Part shown: positions 15,892-24,001 of the stretch, piece by piece | Position numbering within the stretch: position 1 is the stretch's first letter | How the letters are laid out: every line of letters begins with the position of its first letter | Origin: Proteobacteria bacterium UBA7447 | GTDB taxonomy: Bacteria; Pseudomonadota; Gammaproteobacteria; Arenicellales; UBA868 | Length of the DNA: 30,324 bases | Direction: 5' to 3' | NCBI GenBank assembly: GCA_002477475.1 | Contig: DLPX01000063.1 | Location: 1-30,324, forward strand | The notes under the pieces: generated by a model | Databases searched by the model: none | The model's input: the letters and a program-made list of their open reading frames with translations, nothing else | What the model was told of the DNA's origin: nothing | Position numbers and translations under genes: made by a program

Positions 15892-18626
15892 CCACCGCTA
15901 CCGATACTTCTCATCAGGTCAGTTTTACGTTAAACGATCAGCCGGTGACCGCGTCATCCGGCGAAACCATTTTGCAGGCGGCAAGACGGAACGGAGTTGA
16001 TATACCGCATTTATGCTACGCCGATGGTCTGGCAACCGCCGGCAACTGCCGGGCCTGTGTCGTGGAGATCGATGGAGAGCGGGTACTTGCGCCTTCGTGC
16101 TGTCGGGCTCCTACAGAGGGGATGAAAGTCTCCAGCACCAATGCTCGGGCCCGTCGATCCCAATCGCTGGTGTTGGAGCTGCTGCGCGGCGAGGTCGGAG
16201 AGGCCAGTCACACAAACGAATCAGAACTGGACCATTGGTGTGATCAGTACGACCTTGAGCAAAGCCGTTTTGGGGGCCGCCATCAGCCGAAAGGGGATCT
16301 CTCGCATCCGGCAATCGCGGTCAATATGGAGAGCTGTATCCAGTGCACCCGTTGTGTCCGAGCCTGTCGTGAAGAACAGAATAACGACGTAATCGGTCTG
16401 GCGTTCCGCGGCGCGCATGCCCAAATTGTGTTTGATCTGGGCGATGACATGGGAGCCAGTTCCTGTGTGGGCTGTGGAGAATGTGTGCAGGCCTGTCCGA
16501 CCGGTGCGCTGATGCCTGCGGGAGAGGTTGGCCTTAAACAAATCGATAAAAAAGTCGATTCGGTCTGCCCCTATTGTGGCGTGGGCTGCCTGTTGACTTA
16601 TCACGTCAAAGACAACGAGATCCAGTTTGTGACGGGACGTAATGGACCTGCCAACAAGAGCCGGCTCTGCGTTAAGGGACGCTATGGCTTTGATTATGTC
16701 AGTCATCCCGACCGGCTGACTCAGCCAATGATCCGCAAAGACGGTGTCCCAAAAGGGCTGAACGAATTTTTCGACCCGACGGATCCCTCGAAAATGTTCC
16801 GTCCTGCCACGTGGGACGAAGCGCTTGAACATGCGGCCGAGGGCCTTAAAGCGATCAAAGACAGCTCCGGTCCGAAAGGGCTCGCAGGGTTCGGTTCCGC
16901 CAAGGGTTCCAACGAAGAGGCCTACCTTTTTCAGAAGCTGGTTCGCACCGGATTCGGTACCAATAACGTCGACCATTGCACAAGGCTGTGTCATGCGTCA
17001 TCGGTGGCAGCGTTACTTGAGGGAATCGGATCAGGAGCGGTATCGAATCAGGTGGAAGACGCTGCGCATGCCGAAGTGATTGTGGTCATCGGGGCCAACC
17101 CGACAGGTAACCACCCCGTTGCAGCAACTTTTATCAAGAACGCTGCCCGCAGAGGCGCGACGCTGATTGTGATGGATCCGCGACGCACTGAACTGGCTCG
17201 GCATGCCAAGCACTTTCTCCAGTTCAAGGCAGATACTGATGTCGCTCTACTGAACGCGATGATCCACACGATCATCGACGAGAATCTGGTCGACGAAGAA
17301 TTCATTGCCTCAAGGACTAGCAACTTCGAAGAACTCAAAGAGAGGGTAAAGGACTTTAGCCCCGAGGAAATGGCGCCGATATGTGGTATCGAGGCCGATG
17401 TGATTCGGGCATGTGCAAGGGCGTACGCCACCTCCAAAGCATCGATCATCTTTTGGGGAATGGGAATCTCTCAGCACGTGCATGGGACAGACAACGCCCG
17501 GTGCCTGATTGCGTTGTCCCTGATGACGGGTCAGATTGGTCGCCCAGGGACGGGGCTGCATCCGCTGCGTGGGCAAAACAACGTTCAGGGCGCATCCGAC
17601 GCTGGACTGATTCCGATGATGTTCCCGGACTATCGCCGGGTCGACAACGCTGAGGCATCAGAATTTTTCTCCAAGTACTGGCATACGGAACTCGATCCAA
17701 ATCCGGGTCTGACGGTCGTCGAGATCATGGATAAAGCCTACGAGGGTGAGATCCGTGGCATGTACATCATGGGTGAGAACCCGGCTATGTCGGACCCCGA
17801 TCTCAATCACTCGCGCGCGGGCCTTGCGGCGCTCGACCATATGGTGCTGCAGGATATTTTCCTCACAGAAACTGCAGCCTTCGCAGATGTCCTGCTGCCG
17901 GCATCGGCTTTCCCTGAAAAAACCGGTACGTTTTCGAACACAGACAGACGTGTGCAGGTGGGTCGACAGGCGCTGAATTGCCCCGGTGAGGCGAGGCAGG
18001 ACCTTTGGATCATTCAGGAGTTGGCGAGGCGCCTCGGCCTGGATTGGGACTATCCTGAGACGAAAGATGTCTTCGAGGAGATGCGCGGCGCGATGCCCAG
18101 CATCGCCGGTATGACCTGGGAAAGGCTTGATGCAGAGCACAGCATCACCTACCCGTGCGATGGGGACCATGATCCGGGTCAAGGGGTGGTCTTTATTGAC
18201 GACTTCCCAACGGCGGACGGACGAGGCAAGTTTGTCCCTGCCAGCCTCGAGAGCGCCGATGAGCTGCCTGATACAGAGTACCCCTTTGTGCTCATTACCG
18301 GCCGCCAGCTCGAGCACTGGCATACGGGCTCAATGACGCGTCGCTCGCAGGTGTTGAACGCGATCGAACCTGAGCCGGTGGTCAGCGCGCATCCCGATGA
18401 TCTCGACAGGATGGGAGTAATCGAGGGCGGCACGATCAAGGTAGCCTCCAGAAGGGGAGAGGTCGTCGCGCTTGCCAGGGCGGACCGGGGGATGCGCCCC
18501 GGTGAGGTCTTTATTCCTTTCTGCTATCACGAGGCTGCGGCGAATCTGCTGACCAATGCAGCGCTCGACCCCATAGGCAAAATTGCGGAAGTTAAATACT
18601 GTGCTGTGCGTGTCAGTGCAGCTTGA
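15888..18626 (+). CDS. NAD-dependent formate dehydrogenase, catalytic alpha subunit (Mo/W-bis-MGD)
   Basis: A 912-residue subunit that oxidises formate to CO2 at a molybdenum or tungsten bis-pyranopterin site. In order: an N-terminal [2Fe-2S] domain (Cys43, 54, 57, 71), two ferredoxin-type [4Fe-4S] sets (Cys150/153/156/160 and 193/196/199/203), the catalytic-domain [4Fe-4S] set (Cys227/230/234/261), then the molybdopterin domains. NVDHCTRLCHAS places Cys368-His369 where E. coli FdhF has selenocysteine-His, so it is a Cys enzyme. TGQIGRPGTGLHPLRGQNNVQGASD and a C-terminal dinucleotide-binding domain (LITGRQLEHWHTGSMTRRS) are typical. The GTG start overlaps the beta-subunit stop; GAGG lies 11 bases upstream. 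No small delta subunit, FdhD-type sulfurase or cofactor gene follows; folD comes next. Mo versus W cannot be read from the sequence. Confidence 0.95.
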   Translation: MTTATDTSHQVSFTLNDQPVTASSGETILQAARRNGVDIPHLCYADGLATAGNCRACVVEIDGERVLAPSCCRAPTEGMKVSSTNARARRSQSLVLELLRGEVGEASHTNESELDHWCDQYDLEQSRFGGRHQPKGDLSHPAIAVNMESCIQCTRCVRACREEQNNDVIGLAFRGAHAQIVFDLGDDMGASSCVGCGECVQACPTGALMPAGEVGLKQIDKKVDSVCPYCGVGCLLTYHVKDNEIQFVTGRNGPANKSRLCVKGRYGFDYVSHPDRLTQPMIRKDGVPKGLNEFFDPTDPSKMFRPATWDEALEHAAEGLKAIKDSSGPKGLAGFGSAKGSNEEAYLFQKLVRTGFGTNNVDHCTRLCHASSVAALLEGIGSGAVSNQVEDAAHAEVIVVIGANPTGNHPVAATFIKNAARRGATLIVMDPRRTELARHAKHFLQFKADTDVALLNAMIHTIIDENLVDEEFIASRTSNFEELKERVKDFSPEEMAPICGIEADVIRACARAYATSKASIIFWGMGISQHVHGTDNARCLIALSLMTGQIGRPGTGLHPLRGQNNVQGASDAGLIPMMFPDYRRVDNAEASEFFSKYWHTELDPNPGLTVVEIMDKAYEGEIRGMYIMGENPAMSDPDLNHSRAGLAALDHMVLQDIFLTETAAFADVLLPASAFPEKTGTFSNTDRRVQVGRQALNCPGEARQDLWIIQELARRLGLDWDYPETKDVFEEMRGAMPSIAGMTWERLDAEHSITYPCDGDHDPGQGVVFIDDFPTADGRGKFVPASLESADELPDTEYPFVLITGRQLEHWHTGSMTRRSQVLNAIEPEPVVSAHPDDLDRMGVIEGGTIKVASRRGEVVALARADRGMRPGEVFIPFCYHEAAANLLTNAALDPIGKIAEVKYCAVRVSAA

Positions 18627-18640
18627 TTACAGGAGTCATC

Positions 18641-19522
18641 ATGGCAAAGAGAATCGACGGTAAGGCATTTGCCCAGGGTTTGCGAGAGCGTGTGGGTGCA
18701 GCAGTCAGCAACCTGCAGCGCGATCATGGACTCACTCCCGGCCTGGCGGTCGTGCTGGTAGGCGAAGATCCGGCGAGTCAGGTCTATGTGCGGAACAAGG
18801 GCAAGCAGACGCTCGAGGCCGGCATGAAGTCCTTTGAGCATAAGCTTCCGGACACCACGAGCGAAACCGAGCTGTTGGGCCTGATCGATCAGCTGAACGC
18901 GGATCCTGATGTACACGGTATCCTGGTGCAGTTACCCCTGCCGGATCAGATTGATTCCCATGCCGTCATCAACGCCATCAATCCTGACAAAGACGTGGAC
19001 GGCTTCCATCTCATCAACGTGGGTCGGCTATCGACCGGCGCCTCGGGCCTGGTGCCGTGCACTCCGCTGGGCTGTCTGATGCTTTTGAAAGACGAGTTGG
19101 GAGATCTCTCCGGAAAGAATGCGGTGGTGGTGGGGCGGTCGAATATTGTTGGCAAGCCGATGGCAGCTTTGCTGCTTGCGGAAAGCTGTACGGTGACAAT
19201 CGCTCACTCGCGCACCCAGGATTTGGCCGGGGTCTGTCGTGAGGCCGATATCCTGGTGGCGGCGGTTGGCCGTCCGGAAATGATCCCGGGAGACTGGGTC
19301 AAGCCCGGCGCAACGGTCATCGACGTCGGAATCAACCGGATCGAAGGAGAGGAAGGCAAGACCCGACTGGTAGGAGATGTGGACTATGTATCTGCAGAAG
19401 CAGTTGCGGGTGCGATTACCCCGGTGCCGGGCGGTGTTGGTCCGATGACGATTGCGTGTCTGTTGCGCAATACCGTGCAGGCCGCCTGCGCGGCCAACGG
19501 GATCCCGTTTGACCTCGATTAG
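18641..19522 (+). CDS. folD: Methylenetetrahydrofolate dehydrogenase/methenyltetrahydrofolate cyclohydrolase FolD
   Basis: A 293-residue bifunctional enzyme interconverting 5,10-methylene-, 5,10-methenyl- and 10-formyl-tetrahydrofolate with NADP+. Family markers are DPASQVYVRNKGKQ with Tyr49 and the catalytic Lys53, VQLPLPDQID, DKDVDGFH and VVVGRSNIVGKPMAALLL (dinucleotide loop), and the C-terminal TPVPGGVGPMT. The ATG at 18641 has a strong AGGAG five bases upstream; a TTG at 18623 is in frame but lies in the stop region of the previous gene. It begins 14 bases after the formate dehydrogenase alpha stop and is surely co-transcribed, tying formate oxidation to folate C1 units. It converges with dnaE2. 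Confidence 0.96.
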   Translation: MAKRIDGKAFAQGLRERVGAAVSNLQRDHGLTPGLAVVLVGEDPASQVYVRNKGKQTLEAGMKSFEHKLPDTTSETELLGLIDQLNADPDVHGILVQLPLPDQIDSHAVINAINPDKDVDGFHLINVGRLSTGASGLVPCTPLGCLMLLKDELGDLSGKNAVVVGRSNIVGKPMAALLLAESCTVTIAHSRTQDLAGVCREADILVAAVGRPEMIPGDWVKPGATVIDVGINRIEGEEGKTRLVGDVDYVSAEAVAGAITPVPGGVGPMTIACLLRNTVQAACAANGIPFDLD

Positions 19523-19563
19523 GGTACGTTCCGGCTGAAAGGGTGTTGGTACCGGGCCGGTGC

Positions 19564-22500
19564 TCAATGAAAATCCCGGCTCCGGATCGTAAGACGACCC
19601 AGCATAGCTGTGTAATCTTTCAGGTGATGGGCAATCACATGAATCACCTGACCTTCTCGCTGAACCCGACCCCGTACGCTGAGTAACTGTGCGCCCACGA
19701 GCGCCTGGTGCTGTTGTTCTGCCAGACGCTGCCAGACCACCAGGTTGATATTGCCGGTTTCATCCTCGAGGGTCACAAAGGTCACATTGTTGGCGCTCGA
19801 AGGTCTTTGCCGTGTTGTAACAATGCCGGCGGTGTGTATGTAATGCCCGTGCGGCAACCGGCCTACCTCCGCACTGGTGATGACACCGAGGGTCTTTAAC
19901 GGCTGGCGCAAAAGTGCCAGGGGATGCGGACCCAGTGTTAGACCGGTACTGGCGTAATCGGCACAGACCGATTCGCCCGCGTGTGGCGCACGCAGCATGG
20001 GTACCGCCTCTTGGATTCGGGGTGAGGGGAAAACGGGGGATGGCTTCTCAATACCTCCAGCTGCCCATGCCGCCTGACGGCGATGGCTATGGAGCAGAGT
20101 GGATAAAGTATCTGCGTCAGCCAGTGCCTGAAGATCTCCTTTGTCCAACCTGGCGCGATGGGCGAGATCTTCAAGGTCGGCAAAAGGCTGATGCGCTCGG
20201 GCATCTGTCAGGCGTAAGGCGCCAGCCTGGCTGAGATGCTTGACCCGGTTGAACCCAAGACGCAAGGCCAGGCTTTTGTCGGTCGATTCGATAGTGCAGT
20301 CCCATTCGCTTTTTGTGACGTCGACTGGTCGGATACTGACGCCGTGGCGGCGTGCATCCTGCACCAGTTGTGAGGGTGAATAAAAGCCCATGGGCTGACT
20401 GTTCAAAAGTGCGCAGGTGAATATTGTCGGCTCATGGCATTTGAACCAGGCAGATACATACACCATCAGCGCAAAACTGGCTGCATGGGATTCAGGAAAG
20501 CCGTATTCGCCAAATCCCAGAATCTGCTGATAGATGCGTTTGGCAAAGTCTTCAGCGTAACCCCGTTCACGCATGCCCTGTATCAGCCGTTCCTCATAAT
20601 GACCGAGTCCGCCGTGACGCTTCCAGGCTGCCATGTCCCGCCGCAGGCCGTCCGCCTCGCCGGGCGTGAATCCGGCTGCCACCATAGCGAGTTTGATGAC
20701 CTGCTCCTGAAAGATCGGGACTCCCAGGGTTCTTTCCAGCACCTCCCGGACCGCCTGGCTGGGGTAGGACACCGCCTCTTCGCCGTTACGCCTCCTGAGA
20801 TAAGGATGCACCATATCTCCCTGGATCGGCCCCGGGCGGACAATAGCCACCTCAATGACCAGGTCATAAAAGCAGCGCGGCCGCAGGCGGGGCAGCATGG
20901 CCATCTGCGCACGGGATTCGATCTGAAAGACGCCCACTGTATCGGCATTGCTGATCATCCGGTAAACCTGAGCGTCTTCTGCTGGCACGGTCGCCATAGT
21001 CATTGAAATGCCCCGATGCTTTTGCAGGAGATCAAACGTGCGGTGAATCGCGCTCAGCATACCCAGCGCAAGACAATCGACTTTAAGCAGCCCAATAATG
21101 TCGATATCGGTTTTATCCCACTGGATGACGGTGCGCTCCGCCATGGCAGCATTTTCGATAGGCACCAGGTCGCAAAGAGGCTCATTAGAAATCACAAATC
21201 CTCCGGAATGCTGTGACAGGTGGCGGGGAAAGCCAATCAGTTGCTGTACAAGTTCCAGCACCCGAAAAAGGAGCGGGGCTTTGGGGTCGAGGCCGATCTC
21301 CCGTACCCGCTCGGGAATGACTTGATTGTTCTGCCACCAGATACGGTTTCCAGCGAGGCGTTCAATCTGGTCCTGTGACAATCCCAGCGCCCGCCCCACG
21401 TCGCGCACCGCACTGCGCGAGCGATAGGTAATGACTGCGCTGGTCAGTGCGGCCCGGTGCCGTCCGTAACGGCGATAGACATACTGCATGACTTCCTCGC
21501 GCCGTTCGTGCTCGAAGTCCACATCAATATCCGGCGGCTCGTTACGTTCGCGCGAGACAAAGCGCTCGAACAGGATCTCCATATGTGCCGGATCGACTTC
21601 AGTAATCCCAAGCGCAAAGCACACCGCTGAGTTGGCCGCTGACCCTCGACCCTGACAGAGAATGCCGCGGGACTTTGCAAAGCAGACGATGTCGTAGACT
21701 GTCAGGAAATAGCCCTCATAACCCAGTTCGGCAATCAGACTGAGTTCATGAGAGATCTGGCGGGTGACTTTTTCAATCGGTCCGTCTGGCCAGCGCCTGC
21801 GAATACCTGAATCGACCAGTTGGCGAAGATACTGTGTGGGACTGAGATCGTCCGGAACCTGTTCGCAGGGATAGTGATAACGCAGTTCATCCAGCGAGAA
21901 GCGGCATTGATCTGCAATCCTGAGGCTTTCATCCAGAAGAGGGCGCGGATAAATATGTTCCAGAATCGATTGGGTTCTGAGATGGCGCTCCGCATTGGGT
22001 GCAAGCGTATGCCGGATATCCGCAACAGACTGCTGGCACCGGATTGCACATAGCGTGTCCTGCAGGGGCTGGCGCGCCCGAATGTGCATGTGGACATTTC
22101 CGGCAGCAACCAGAGGCACACCGGTTTGTTGCGAGACGGCCAGCAGAGATTGTGAATGGATATGGTCAGCACCGTATCCAGGCTGCTCCAGCGTGATCCA
22201 GATGCGACCGGGCATCAGTCTCTGTATGCGCTGGGTGTGCTGCAACAGTGCCTGATACCTTGAGAGCAACACGTCGTTGGGTGCCGGGGTAGGGTCACTC
22301 GCAATCAGCGCAAGGCAGTTCTGCAGGTGCTCTGCACAAAGGTCGTCGGCATCAAGCTGGTAACGGCCCTTTTCAGAATGCCGGCGGGCAGCGGTAATCA
22401 GCCGAGTCAGTTCACGGTAGCCCTGCCGGTTCATGACCAGCAGAATCAATTTGTCGCCATTGTGCAGGGTGAACTCACTGCCGATGATGAGATGCAGGCC

Positions 22501-22674
22501 AAGTTCACGGGCGGCAGTATGGGCCCGGACAACTCCGGCAACACTGCACTCGTCGGTCAGGGCAAGCGCGCGATACCCCAGCTCAAAAGCTCTTTGCACC
22601 AGTTCACCAGGGTGGGAAGCCCCCCTGAGAAAGGTGAAATTCGATAGGCAGTGCAGCTCGGCATAGCCGGACAT
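19564..22674 (-). CDS. dnaE2: Error-prone DNA polymerase DnaE2
   Basis: A 1036-residue C-family polymerase without proofreading, the usual DnaE2 length and clearly shorter than replicative DnaE. The N-terminus AELHCLSNFTFLRGASHPGELV is diagnostic of the DnaE2 PHP domain. The polymerase core shows GRGSAANSAVCFALGITEVDP and PPDIDVDFEHERREEVMQY (catalytic aspartates), later PGPIQGDMVHPYLRRR and FGEYGFPESHAASFA. An OB-fold follows near the C-terminus (TAGIVTTRQRP...FVTLEDETGNINLVVW). In other bacteria DnaE2 works with ImuA' and ImuB in SOS-induced mutagenesis; neither gene is beside it here. The ATG at 22674 lies 5 bases from a 40-base palindrome holding a LexA box, so the gene should be SOS-controlled. 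Confidence 0.96.
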   Translation of the reverse strand: MSGYAELHCLSNFTFLRGASHPGELVQRAFELGYRALALTDECSVAGVVRAHTAARELGLHLIIGSEFTLHNGDKLILLVMNRQGYRELTRLITAARRHSEKGRYQLDADDLCAEHLQNCLALIASDPTPAPNDVLLSRYQALLQHTQRIQRLMPGRIWITLEQPGYGADHIHSQSLLAVSQQTGVPLVAAGNVHMHIRARQPLQDTLCAIRCQQSVADIRHTLAPNAERHLRTQSILEHIYPRPLLDESLRIADQCRFSLDELRYHYPCEQVPDDLSPTQYLRQLVDSGIRRRWPDGPIEKVTRQISHELSLIAELGYEGYFLTVYDIVCFAKSRGILCQGRGSAANSAVCFALGITEVDPAHMEILFERFVSRERNEPPDIDVDFEHERREEVMQYVYRRYGRHRAALTSAVITYRSRSAVRDVGRALGLSQDQIERLAGNRIWWQNNQVIPERVREIGLDPKAPLLFRVLELVQQLIGFPRHLSQHSGGFVISNEPLCDLVPIENAAMAERTVIQWDKTDIDIIGLLKVDCLALGMLSAIHRTFDLLQKHRGISMTMATVPAEDAQVYRMISNADTVGVFQIESRAQMAMLPRLRPRCFYDLVIEVAIVRPGPIQGDMVHPYLRRRNGEEAVSYPSQAVREVLERTLGVPIFQEQVIKLAMVAAGFTPGEADGLRRDMAAWKRHGGLGHYEERLIQGMRERGYAEDFAKRIYQQILGFGEYGFPESHAASFALMVYVSAWFKCHEPTIFTCALLNSQPMGFYSPSQLVQDARRHGVSIRPVDVTKSEWDCTIESTDKSLALRLGFNRVKHLSQAGALRLTDARAHQPFADLEDLAHRARLDKGDLQALADADTLSTLLHSHRRQAAWAAGGIEKPSPVFPSPRIQEAVPMLRAPHAGESVCADYASTGLTLGPHPLALLRQPLKTLGVITSAEVGRLPHGHYIHTAGIVTTRQRPSSANNVTFVTLEDETGNINLVVWQRLAEQQHQALVGAQLLSVRGRVQREGQVIHVIAHHLKDYTAMLGRLTIRSRDFH

Positions 22675-22679
22675 TTCAA

Positions 22680-22719
22680 GATTCCAGTATACTGTATAAA
22701 TATACAGTATACTGGAATC
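22680..22719. promoter_or_regulatory. LexA/SOS operator within a 40-base palindrome upstream of dnaE2
   Basis: The core at 22690-22709 reads TACTGTATAAATATACAGTA, matching the gammaproteobacterial LexA consensus (CTGT-N8-ACAG). Symmetry continues outward to perfect 19-base arms about a 2-base centre. On the dnaE2 strand TATATT (22704-22699) is a plausible -10 inside the operator, giving a leader of ~18 bases with GGA as a weak ribosome site. LexA binding would cover the promoter directly. Confidence 0.9.
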
Positions 22720-22748
22720 ACTTTGAGAGGACTATCGAATCCCTTTCT

Positions 22749-23954
22749 TCACGCATTGGGTTTTGTCAGCGCGATAAAACCCACCGCCAGGACCGAGAGC
22801 ATCGCGGCGAATCCAAAGCTGGCCACCAGGCTGAAGTCTCCGATGAGGCCTGCAAAGACTGCGCCCAGAGCGCCCACCCCGTCCAGGACGACAAAAACAA
22901 AGCCCATTGAAGTGGCTTCATGCTTGCTTGAATAATCCACGGCCATCGCAAGTACGCTCGAGCGGATGGCAACGAGTATTGCCATAGCGCCTGTGAGCAG
23001 GCCGACCGAACTGAGTGGTGTGTCAAGAAAAAGGACAGAAGCAGAAAGCGCTGCAGCCAGCACTGATGAAACCGCGAAAATCCCGAATCGACCACGCCGA
23101 TCGGATATCCGGCCCACCAGGGGCTGGCCAATCGACCCCACCAGCATGGCCAGGGCAAACGCAATACCCGTCTCGGCTGGGCTCAAACCGAAAGCGCGCT
23201 GGGAATAAAACGGCATCATCGTCATCAGGGCAACCAGTGCCATGTTGTAGGTCGCAATCCCGCCCACCAGAAGCAGGCCTGTGCGACTTCGCCACTGGTG
23301 CAGAAACGCCACCAGATCCCCTTTTGTGAGTGCGGTGCTGACGTGTCTCGAAGGAATTCGCCGAAACAAAAAGAAAAAGGCGGTACCCATCAATGCCGCT
23401 GGCAGTACCGATAACTGAAGAACCTGTTGCCAGTCGAGCACCGCAAGCAGAAACCCCACCATCAGGGGTGAAAAGACTTCAGCCAGTGTTCCCCCGATGG
23501 CGTGGATGCCGAGCGCCTGACCCCGTTTATCGGGCATCTGGCGAACGAGCATGCCGGTGGCGATCGGGTGCCACGCGGCATCGCCCATACCGCCAATCGC
23601 GATCAGGATAGCGAGCGACCAGAAACCCGGCGCACCCGACGCCAGCAGGTAGCCGAGAGTGACCCACCAGAAAGTCCCGAGGAGCAAGACTCCCTGAGAG
23701 CGGACGCGGTCGGCCAGAATGCCGGCAGGAAAGTAGGCGAGCGATGCCCCAATTGAATGAATGGTGAGCAAAAGCCCAATTTCAGAGGGTCTCAGCTCGA
23801 GCGCCAGGCCGATTGCCGGCGCCAGCAGCCACATGGCTCCCGCCGCCCAGTCATTCGCGAGATGCCCAAGAACACATACACCCTGCAGCGCCCTTAGATT
23901 CAGCAGCTTATTCGATGAATCCTGTGTTTCGCCTTGGGGATTTATGGCGGTCAT
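22749..23954 (-). CDS. MFS transporter, fosmidomycin-resistance-like
   Basis: A 401-residue inner-membrane protein with about 12 hydrophobic segments and a short cytosolic N-terminus. PAGILADRVRSQGVLLLG after segment 2 and VGRISDRRGRFGIF in the second half are the MFS loop 2-3 and 8-9 motifs. GMGDAAWHPIATGMLVRQMPDKRGQALGIHAIGG resembles the Fsr (fosmidomycin resistance) branch, where a HPxA segment is conserved. It probably exports a small molecule by proton antiport; the substrate is unknown. It is divergent from the decarboxylase gene with very little space between the starts, so the two may share a regulatory region. Its stop lies 74 bases before the dnaE2 start on the same strand, with the SOS operator between them. 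Confidence 0.85.
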   Translation of the reverse strand: MTAINPQGETQDSSNKLLNLRALQGVCVLGHLANDWAAGAMWLLAPAIGLALELRPSEIGLLLTIHSIGASLAYFPAGILADRVRSQGVLLLGTFWWVTLGYLLASGAPGFWSLAILIAIGGMGDAAWHPIATGMLVRQMPDKRGQALGIHAIGGTLAEVFSPLMVGFLLAVLDWQQVLQLSVLPAALMGTAFFFLFRRIPSRHVSTALTKGDLVAFLHQWRSRTGLLLVGGIATYNMALVALMTMMPFYSQRAFGLSPAETGIAFALAMLVGSIGQPLVGRISDRRGRFGIFAVSSVLAAALSASVLFLDTPLSSVGLLTGAMAILVAIRSSVLAMAVDYSSKHEATSMGFVFVVLDGVGALGAVFAGLIGDFSLVASFGFAAMLSVLAVGFIALTKPNA

Positions 23955-24001
23955 TGTGTCAGAATCATGCTCACCGAATGCAACCGAATACCAACTCCGT
24001 T

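Noticed and set aside
16221..16994. 257-codon reverse-strand open frame inside the formate dehydrogenase alpha gene
   Set aside because: Same reason: the plus strand carries four complete iron-sulfur motifs and the active site here.
19551..19561. ACCGG-G-CCGGT dyad between folD and dnaE2 as a terminator
   Set aside because: The one-base loop is sterically poor and there is no T-run on either side.
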